Of a DNA stretch of 5,415 bases, positions 1 through 3,832 are shown in pieces. Both the position numbers and the translations under genes were made by a program. Origin of the DNA: Alphaproteobacteria bacterium. GTDB taxonomy: Bacteria > Pseudomonadota > Alphaproteobacteria > Rhizobiales > Rhizobiaceae. The stretch spans positions 1-5,415 of the forward strand of contig JAUIBM010000246.1 of NCBI GenBank assembly GCA_030428345.1, in the 5' to 3' direction. The notes beneath the pieces are model-generated. The model saw nothing but the letters and a program-made list of their open reading frames with translations, was not told the origin of the DNA and ran no database searches. Position 1 is the first letter of the stretch. The number at the start of each line of letters is the position of its first letter.

Positions 1-2
1 AA

Positions 3-287
3 AGCCGTGGCGCGCGCGATGTCGACGGGGTGAGTCCCTCGACCATTGCGGTGCATCTGACGCGGATCCGCAAGAATACCGCCTGCGCGGGGGTGACCAT
101 CCGAAATTTCAAGGGGGTTGGCTGGTCGCTGGCGGATCGTGAGCAATGGCGCAAGCGCCTCGGCGCGGCAAGGAGCGTTGGCGCTCTCGATCGCCAGCAT
201 GGCGCAGGCGGCGTTTCCGAAGATGATGGGGCGCGGTCATGCACGATCGGCGTGCCGAGATATGGGCGAGGATCCTCGAAGGAGTGA
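3..287 (+). CDS. Winged-helix DNA-binding protein, C-terminal part (5' end outside window)
   Basis: The frame is open from the window edge to the TGA at 285-287. The segment SPSTIAVHLTRIRKN followed by VTIRNFKGVGWSLAD looks like the recognition helix and wing of OmpR/PhoB-type C-terminal winged-helix domains, which typically read 'TVDVHISRLRKKL...GIRTVRGVGYRL'. Proteins of this kind are common in alphaproteobacterial prophage early regions and are presumed regulators; the role here is inferred. A GTG at 30 overlaps a TGA in another frame (31-33), so translation could restart there. That start would cut through the helix-turn-helix, so I prefer read-through from upstream. The tail after about position 165 resembles nothing I know and overlaps the HNH gene by 49 bases, unlike the tidy four-base overlaps downstream. 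The true end could differ if there is a frameshift. Confidence 0.5.
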   Translation, partial: SRGARDVDGVSPSTIAVHLTRIRKNTACAGVTIRNFKGVGWSLADREQWRKRLGAARSVGALDRQHGAGGVSEDDGARSCTIGVPRYGRGSSKE

Positions 288-766
288 CGACATCTCCGGG
301 TCCGCTTGAGACGCCCTGCTGGCTTTGGAACGGGACGCATTCCGGCAAAGGCCGAGGCGGCGGATATCCGAGGATGAAGCTCGGCGGGCAGACGGTTGCG
401 GTCCACCGCGTGGCTGCAACGCATGTCTATGGTTTTGTCCCCGGCAAGAAACAGCTGGACCATTTGTGCCGAAACCGGATGTGCGTCAACCCGCATCACA
501 TGGAGATCGTCTCGCACAAGGTCAACCAGGAGCGGCGGGACATGGCACGCCGCGGCGCCTGCCAGGCGCAAATCGATCCTGGGTCCGCCTTCGATCGCCC
601 GCATGGCTGCATGGCCGACTCCAAATCGCAAATTGAGCGCAGCGAAGCGCAAGTCGATGGCGGTGTTGTGGACGCCTTCGATCGCACACCCTGCGCAGGC
701 GTCATGGCCGACTCCAAATCGCACGTTGAGCGCAGCGAAGCGCAAGATTTGGAGCAAAAGGGATGA
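239..766 (+). CDS. HNH endonuclease, phage type, with repeat-derived C-terminal tail
   Basis: The 175-aa product carries a classic HNH (beta-beta-alpha-metal) nuclease core at about residues 27-92. CWLWNG opens the domain, VHRVA gives His56, LDHLCRNRMCVNPHHMEIV gives Asp74-His75 with Cys77 and Cys82 as likely structural zinc ligands, and Asn84 and His86/87 complete the motif. The family makes metal-dependent DNA nicks or breaks; small stand-alone versions are frequent in phages as homing or packaging-associated nucleases. The specific role here is unknown. After about residue 105 the sequence stops resembling the family. It becomes two imperfect copies of a roughly 30-residue segment (AFDR...MADSKS.(I/V)ERSEAQ) encoded by palindromic repeats A and B. 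ATG239 is the first in-frame start before the domain; its ribosome site (GGGGCG) is weak. The TGA at 764-766 overlaps the next ATG (763). Confidence 0.85.
   Translation: MHDRRAEIWARILEGVTTSPGPLETPCWLWNGTHSGKGRGGGYPRMKLGGQTVAVHRVAATHVYGFVPGKKQLDHLCRNRMCVNPHHMEIVSHKVNQERRDMARRGACQAQIDPGSAFDRPHGCMADSKSQIERSEAQVDGGVVDAFDRTPCAGVMADSKSHVERSEAQDLEQKG
619..653 (+). repeat. Palindromic element A (degenerate, type 2 centre)
   Basis: The 5' arm CTCCAAATC (619-627) and type 2 centre (ATTGAGCGCAGCGAAGCGCAA) match element B, but the expected 3' arm GATTTGGAG is replaced by GTCGATGGC, so the outer stem cannot form. It is an eroded or recombined copy. Confidence 0.65.
712..754 (+). repeat. Palindromic element B (type 2 centre) carrying the SD of the 763 gene
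   Basis: The perfect 9-bp outer arms are CTCCAAATC (712-720) and GATTTGGAG (746-754), around the type 2 centre CGTTGAGCGCAGCGAAGCGC. GGAG at the end of the 3' arm is the Shine-Dalgarno for ATG763. It encodes SKSHVERSEAQDLE, near the C-terminus of the HNH protein. Confidence 0.8.
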
Positions 767-1182
767 CCAATTTCGTCTCCGGCCTGCGCCAGGCAACGCC
801 CGCGATCGACGGGCGCATCCGTTTCTGGCTGGTGACCAATCTTGCCTCGCGCGCCTGCCGCGAGGCCTGCGGCGTCTGGCCGCCGCCGGCCTGGCTGGGG
901 GTTGCGGCAAGCCCGGCGGCGATTGCGGCGATCGAGCCGCCGGCCAAGGTATTCGCCCTGCGCTATGGCGCTGATGCAGACATCGAAAAGGCGTGGCAGG
1001 CGCTGCGCCGCCGCTATTGGGATGCCGGATGCGATGCCGGATTGACGGGCGAGGAACTGGACAGGCTGGCGTCCTGGCGGCTGCGCCATGCCGCGCCCGG
1101 CGTGTTGCCGGCCGAGGTGGCGATCGAGCCCCTGCCGGCGATCCCGCCGGCGCTGGGCGGTGTGGCGGGAGTGCGGCGATGA
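763..1182 (+). CDS. Hypothetical protein, 139 aa
   Basis: I do not recognise this gene. The start is well supported: ATG763 overlaps the HNH stop as ATGA, with GGAG at 751-754, eight bases upstream. That Shine-Dalgarno lies in the 3' arm of palindrome B. The product is soluble-looking, rich in Ala, Pro and Arg, and has no signal peptide or membrane segment. It has four cysteines (one in RACREACG, plus DAGCDAG) and a helical, charged middle (DIEKAWQALRRRYWDAG) followed by LTGEELDRLASWRLRHA. A small 12-base repeat at 1021-1042 encodes DAGCDAG. Its position between a nuclease and a methyltransferase in an apparent phage early operon suggests an accessory phage protein, with no function assignable. 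Its stop overlaps the next start (ATGA at 1179-1182). Confidence 0.6.
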   Translation: MTNFVSGLRQATPAIDGRIRFWLVTNLASRACREACGVWPPPAWLGVAASPAAIAAIEPPAKVFALRYGADADIEKAWQALRRRYWDAGCDAGLTGEELDRLASWRLRHAAPGVLPAEVAIEPLPAIPPALGGVAGVRR

Positions 1183-1559
1183 TGAGCCAGGCTGAAATTG
1201 CGGCGCTGAAGCGCGCCGACGCGCCGCGCGGCGATTATTTCGCCGATGCGCTGGTGCTGTGTGACTGCACCTGCTCCGATTTCGGCGAAGGCGCTCGCGC
1301 GGCGGAATTGCTCGCGCTCGCGGAACTGATGTGGCGCGAGCGCATGGAGGAGTGGGACGGGCTCCCCTCAAATCGCACGTGTTCACGCGCAAGATTTGAG
1401 GACGGCAAAAATGACGCCCTCGATCGCACGTTGAGCGAAGCGAAGCGCAAGATCGAGGGCCAGCAAGAATGTCGCGCAAGATTTGAGGCCGGCAAAAATG
1501 ACGCCATCGATCGCAAATTGAGCGAAGCGAAGCGCAAGATCGAGGGCCAACAAGAATGA
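1179..1559 (+). CDS. Hypothetical protein, 126 aa, C-terminal half encoded by palindromic repeats
   Basis: ATG1179 overlaps the preceding stop as ATGA, with GGGAG about eight bases upstream; ATG1182 is a possible alternative. The first 62 or so residues (MMSQAEIAALKRADAPRGDY... to LMWRERMEEWDG) look like an ordinary small alpha-helical protein that I cannot name. It has a short Cys-rich stretch, LCDCTC. From about residue 63 the protein is wholly repeat DNA: SNRTCSRARFE from palindrome C, then two 29-residue tandem units (RARFE.GKNDA.DR.LSEAKRKIEGQQE). The ancestral gene probably ended near the start of palindrome C, and the repeats then extended it. The tail is highly charged and probably disordered or helical. 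The stop at 1557-1559 overlaps the methyltransferase ATG at 1556. Confidence 0.55.
   Translation: MMSQAEIAALKRADAPRGDYFADALVLCDCTCSDFGEGARAAELLALAELMWRERMEEWDGLPSNRTCSRARFEDGKNDALDRTLSEAKRKIEGQQECRARFEAGKNDAIDRKLSEAKRKIEGQQE
1366..1401 (+). repeat. Palindromic element C (type 1 centre)
   Basis: The perfect 9-bp outer arms are CCTCAAATC (1366-1374) and GATTTGAGG (1393-1401), around the type 1 centre GCACGTGTTCACGCGC. An inner stem with one mismatch closes a GTTC loop and leaves AA unpaired on the 3' side. The core is identical to element I 2.4 kb away. It encodes SNRTCSRARFE. Confidence 0.85.
1416..1460 (+). repeat. Palindromic element D (type 2 centre)
   Basis: The perfect 10-bp outer arms are GCCCTCGATC (1416-1425) and GATCGAGGGC (1451-1460), around CGTTGAGCGAAGCGAAGCGC. 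Both arms carry CGATC/GATCG where other copies have AAATC/GATTT, so the change is compensated across the stem. Confidence 0.85.
1503..1547 (+). repeat. Palindromic element F (type 2 centre) carrying the SD of the methyltransferase
   Basis: The arms are GCCATCGATC (1503-1512) and GATCGAGGGC (1538-1547), with one mismatch from an A at 1506. The copy arose with D through the 87-bp duplication. GAGGG at 1542-1546 in the 3' arm lies nine bases before ATG1556 and is the likely Shine-Dalgarno for the methyltransferase. Confidence 0.8.
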
Positions 1560-3201
1560 CGTCGACATCCTTTCTCGACGGGCGGGTGGTGCTGCATGCA
1601 GGCGATTGCCTGGAGGTGCTGGCAAGCCTGCCGGAAACTCGGTCGATGCGGTGGTGACCGATCCGCCCTATCATTTCAACACCATTGTCGAGCGGTTCGG
1701 CGCCTCGGATGCCGCGCCGGCGAAATCGGACGGGCCGAGCGGGGTCTATGCCAGAGCATCGGCAGGCTTCATGGGCAAGACATGGGATGGCGGGGATATC
1801 GCGTTTCGCCCGGAAACCTGGGCGGCGGTGTTGCGGGTGCTAAAGCCGGGCGGGCATCTGGCGGCGTTTTCCGCGCCCAAATGCGTCCACCGCATGGGCA
1901 TGGCGATCGAGCTCGCCGGCTTTGAAATCCGCGACCGCATCATCAACCTGATCGACCCAGATCCGCATGTGATCGCCTTCCTGGAAAGCCTTTCACCGGC
2001 GCAGGCCGATGCGCTGTTCCGGCTTACCGAGCATTTCGGCGCGTTGGGAGAGGCGTTCTGGTGCTTCGGGACGGGCTTTCCCAAGAATCACGATGTCGCC
2101 ATGGCGATCGACAAGGCGCTGGGCGCGGTACGGGACCGATTGCCGCCGCAAATGCGTGCGCGCGCCAGCAGTGCCATCAACGATAGCGATTATGGATCTG
2201 CCGAGTGGTCGCCGCCGACCAGCGATCCGGTTACGCCCGAGGCCGCTGCATGGGCGGGTCACGGCACGGCGCTGAAGCCGGCCTATGAGCCGATCGTCAT
2301 TGCCCGCAAGCCGCTCGCTGAAACATCGATCGCGCGGCAGGTGCTGGCGACAGGCACCGGCGCCATCAATATCGATGGGGCGAGGATTCCGGCCCAAATC
2401 GCACGTGAAGGCGAAGCCGCCGCGCAAGATTTGGGCCAATGTAGGCAATCCCTCCAAATTGCACGTGAAGGCGAAGCCGCCGCGCAAGATTTGGGCCAAA
2501 CGAAAAACGCCCGCTACCCGGCCAATCTGACGCATGACGGCAGCGATGCCGTCGAGGCGATGTTCCCGAACGCACCCGGAGCCATGAGAGAAGTAAACGA
2601 CAGCTTTACGCCAAAACGGGGGACGGCTGTCTATGGAGATTACGGTCCACGCTCAACGGCCATTCCACGCGGCGATTCCGGTTCAGCCGCCCGGTTTTTC
2701 TATTCCGGCAAGGCCGCCTCCGGCGACCGGATCGGCTCGCGCCACCCGACCGTCAAGCCTGTCGACCAGACGCGCTGGCTGGTGCGACTGATGACGCCGA
2801 TGCCTGCAAATGCGCAGGAGCGGCCGGTGGTGCTCGATCTGTTTGCCGGCACCGGCACGACCGGCGAGGCTGCATGGCTGGAAGGGTTTGACGCCATCCT
2901 GATCGAGCGCGAGCCGGAATACCACGCCGATATCGCCGAGCGCATGCGGCTCTGCCAGGCTGGACCGCGCGAAAAGCGACGCGCCATTGCCGCGCGGCGC
3001 GCCCTCGCAGATCGGGATACAGCGCCCGATCTGTTTACACCGCAAACGCCCTCCGAAGAGCCGGCGATGGGGGCGGCAAGGCGTGAAATCTACGGACATT
3101 TTGCCGATGAAGGACCGAAAGAACAATCGCACCGCAAGCGGGGGGGGGGGCGCACCATCGGCCCGATCGGGCTTTCCGGGTCGAGGAGTAGCGATCGATG
3201 A
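1556..3201 (+). CDS. DNA methyltransferase, beta-class (N6-adenine or N4-cytosine), frameshifted near the N-terminus
   Basis: This is a SAM-dependent DNA methyltransferase with motifs in beta-class order. With the frame repaired the product is about 548 aa. The catalytic motif IV DPPY lies at residues 36-39, motif X-like HPTVKP at 397-402, and the SAM-binding motif I DLFAGTGTTG at 428-437, followed by ILIEREPEYHADIAERM. The large middle is the presumed target-recognition and variable region. As it stands the gene is broken. From ATG1556 (SD GAGGG 1542-1546, ATGA overlap) translation gives FLDGRVVLHAGDCLEVLASLPE, then runs into a TGA at 1655. Restoring one A at 1636-1638 gives LPENSVDAVVTDPPY, the usual family sequence. 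The family is common in phages and may protect DNA from host restriction, but there is no cognate endonuclease here. Two palindromes (residues about 280-315) and an 11-G tract (3140-3150) are further oddities. Target sequence unknown. Confidence 0.85.
1634..1657 (+). other. Frameshift site and premature stop in the methyltransferase
   Basis: From ATG1556 the frame reads ...SLPETRSMRW and stops at TGA 1655-1657. The -1 frame gives ENSVDAVVTDPPY, so one base is missing in the GAAAC run at 1634-1638. I see no X XXY YYZ slippery heptamer, so programmed frameshifting is not supported. A real deletion or a sequencing/assembly error in a short A run is more likely. A TTG at 1606 in the downstream frame starts an uninterrupted reading frame but would lose the conserved DCLEVL segment. 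Confidence 0.75.
2391..2437 (+). repeat. Palindromic element G (type 3 centre) inside the methyltransferase gene
   Basis: The perfect 10-bp arms are GGCCCAAATC (2391-2400) and GATTTGGGCC (2428-2437), around the type 3 centre GCACGTGAAGGCGAAGCCGC. It is in frame and encodes AQIAREGEAAAQDLG. The position lies between the methyltransferase segments NIDGARIP and ARYPANLTHDG, a variable loop in this family. Confidence 0.85.
2454..2494 (+). repeat. Palindromic element H (type 3 centre), 60-bp tandem copy of G
   Basis: Positions 2454-2499 repeat 2394-2439 with a single difference (T2460 for C2400), at a period of 60 bases or 20 codons. The outer stem is shorter because the sequence 5' of CCAAAT differs. 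It encodes LQIAREGEAAAQDLGQ in the same frame as G. Confidence 0.85.
3140..3150 (+). repeat. Poly-G tract (11 G) near the 3' end of the methyltransferase gene
   Basis: Eleven consecutive G residues encode part of KRGGGR near the end of the methyltransferase. At the present length the frame ends at 3201, overlapping the next start as ATGA. One more G would end it at TAG 3189-3191; one fewer would carry it on to about 3535, across the next gene. Such tracts slip easily during replication and are also prone to sequencing error. Confidence 0.8.
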
Positions 3202-3713
3202 TGGATGTCGCCATGAGGCAAGCCGCGCCTTCTCCGGAAACTGCGCCGGAAACTGTGCCGCAAACAGCGCCCGAAACCGCCGCCGACGCTCGGCGCAAGC
3301 GGCTCAAGGCGCAATTGCGGCTGGAAGATCCTGGCGTGGCGCAGCGTGTCGCTGCCCTGCGGCGCGATGGCGTCTCCTGGATGCACATCGCCATCGAGAT
3401 CGATCTGGGAACGCATCATGCGATCCATATCAAACAGGCCATGCGCGAGACCGGGCTGCTCGAGGAGCATTACTTCGGACACGTGCCGCGCCGAGATTCC
3501 CCGCACATGGCAGAGCATGGACCGGTGCGGGATGAATTGGAGGCGGCCGCTGCCGCCCAGCGCGCCGAGATTGCCGGTGCGCGGGATGGGCGGGATCTGG
3601 CTGGCCTGATGTTCGGCGATCCGCCGAGATGGCGTTCGGCGCTGGCCGAGCGCACCGGCGAAATGCCGCCGGCGATCGCCCGCGCCCTGCGCGCGACAAG
3701 GGGCGCTGCATGA
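3198..3713 (+). CDS. Hypothetical protein, 171 aa, possible helix-turn-helix
   Basis: ATG3198 overlaps the methyltransferase stop as ATGA and has a strong Shine-Dalgarno GAGGAG at 3183-3188, nine bases upstream. The N-terminus is low in complexity: a 12-base unit repeated four times (3234-3281) encodes PETA PETV PQTA PETA and is probably a flexible linker. Residues about 48-85 (GVAQRVAALRRDGVSWMHIAIEIDLGTHHAIHIKQ, interrupted here only for length by no gap) resemble a helix-turn-helix of the kind that reads 'LRRDGVS...IA.EI'; this is suggestive only. A helical Ala/Glu-rich stretch follows (ELEAAAAAQRAEIAGAR). No catalytic motif, signal peptide or membrane segment is visible. Its place between a methyltransferase and a primase fits a small phage regulator or accessory factor. 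The stop overlaps the next ATG at 3710. Confidence 0.6.
   Translation: MMDVAMRQAAPSPETAPETVPQTAPETAADARRKRLKAQLRLEDPGVAQRVAALRRDGVSWMHIAIEIDLGTHHAIHIKQAMRETGLLEEHYFGHVPRRDSPHMAEHGPVRDELEAAAAAQRAEIAGARDGRDLAGLMFGDPPRWRSALAERTGEMPPAIARALRATRGAA
3234..3281 (+). repeat. 12-bp minisatellite, four units
   Basis: Four in-frame 12-base units (CCGGAAACTGCG and variants) encode PETA, PETV, PQTA and PETA at the N-terminus of the 171-aa protein. Confidence 0.75.
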
Positions 3714-3832
3714 TGCGGTATGACGAAAAACCCAGATCACAAGCTGATCGCCGCAAAGCGTGGGGCGATGGTGTGGCGCATCCCTCAAATCGCACGTGTT
3801 CACGCGCAAGATTTGAGGGCAAGCGAAAATGA
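3710..3832 (+). CDS. Small ORF, 40 aa, tail encoded by palindrome I
   Basis: ATG3710 overlaps the preceding stop as ATGA, has AAGGGG at 3698-3703, and its own TGA (3830-3832) overlaps the primase ATG at 3829. It thus fits the coupling pattern of the operon exactly. The product begins MMRYDEKPRSQADRRKAWGDG and ends SNRTCSRARFEGKRK. The latter is translated from palindrome I in the same frame as palindrome C in the 126-aa gene. The protein is very basic and has no recognisable domain. It could be a truncated remnant of a longer gene cut by the repeat, or act mainly as a coupling leader for the primase. It is too short to be certain it is a gene. Confidence 0.4.
   Translation: MMRYDEKPRSQADRRKAWGDGVAHPSNRTCSRARFEGKRK
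3782..3819 (+). repeat. Palindromic element I (type 1 centre) carrying the SD of the primase gene
   Basis: The perfect 10-bp arms are CCCTCAAATC (3782-3791) and GATTTGAGGG (3810-3819), around the same type 1 centre as element C. GAGGG (3815-3819) in the 3' arm is the Shine-Dalgarno for ATG3829, with nine bases of spacing. In RNA the hairpin would pair exactly those bases. It also encodes the end of the 40-aa ORF. Confidence 0.85.

Larger units (their letters stand above)
586..765 (+). repeat. Imperfect tandem duplication (about 90 bp, two units) in the HNH gene
   Basis: Unit 1 (586-672) and unit 2 (673-765) both start CGCCTTCGATCGC, then carry CATGGCCGACTCC and a palindrome of the TTGAGCGCAGCGAAGCGCAA type. 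The register is offset 87 bases at the start and 93 after a six-base indel, both multiples of three, so the frame is kept. The 3' arm of the palindrome is lost in unit 1 and intact in unit 2. Confidence 0.7.
1386..1559 (+). repeat. 87-bp tandem duplication (two copies) in the 126-aa gene
   Basis: Copy 1 (1386-1472) and copy 2 (1473-1559) differ at six positions by my comparison. Each holds the 3' half of a type 1 palindrome, a GGCAAAAATGACG linker, a full type 2 palindrome and a CAAGAATG end. The period of 29 codons preserves the reading frame. The last base difference (TGT versus TGA) turns a Cys codon into the stop that forms the ATGA junction with the methyltransferase. Confidence 0.9.

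Noticed and set aside
561..583. Possible further palindrome remnant (CCAGG ... CGCAAATCGATC ... CCTGG)
   Set aside because: The five-base arms and partial resemblance to the element core are too weak to count as another copy.
712..754. Rho-independent terminators at the palindromes
   Set aside because: None of the hairpins is followed by a T run; each is followed by an A-rich stretch and a start codon inside an operon.
1366..1547. CRISPR-like array
   Set aside because: The spacing is irregular, there are no unique spacers, the copies lie within coding frames as imperfect palindromes, and no cas genes are present.
1628..1645. Programmed -1 ribosomal frameshifting in the methyltransferase
   Set aside because: CCGGAAACTCGG contains no canonical slippery heptamer, and the product before the shift would be a useless 33-residue peptide.
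1606..3201. TTG1606 as the genuine methyltransferase start
   Set aside because: It has no Shine-Dalgarno in a sensible position, and its first codons (MPGGAGKPAG) are an off-frame reading of the conserved DCLEVLASLPE segment that starts properly at ATG1556.
619..3819. REP elements moved by a RAYT transposase, or integron attC sites
   Set aside because: There is no consistent GTAG-type tetranucleotide at the foot of the stems, no R/L core-site consensus, and no transposase or integron integrase in the window. It cannot be ruled out for the rest of the genome.
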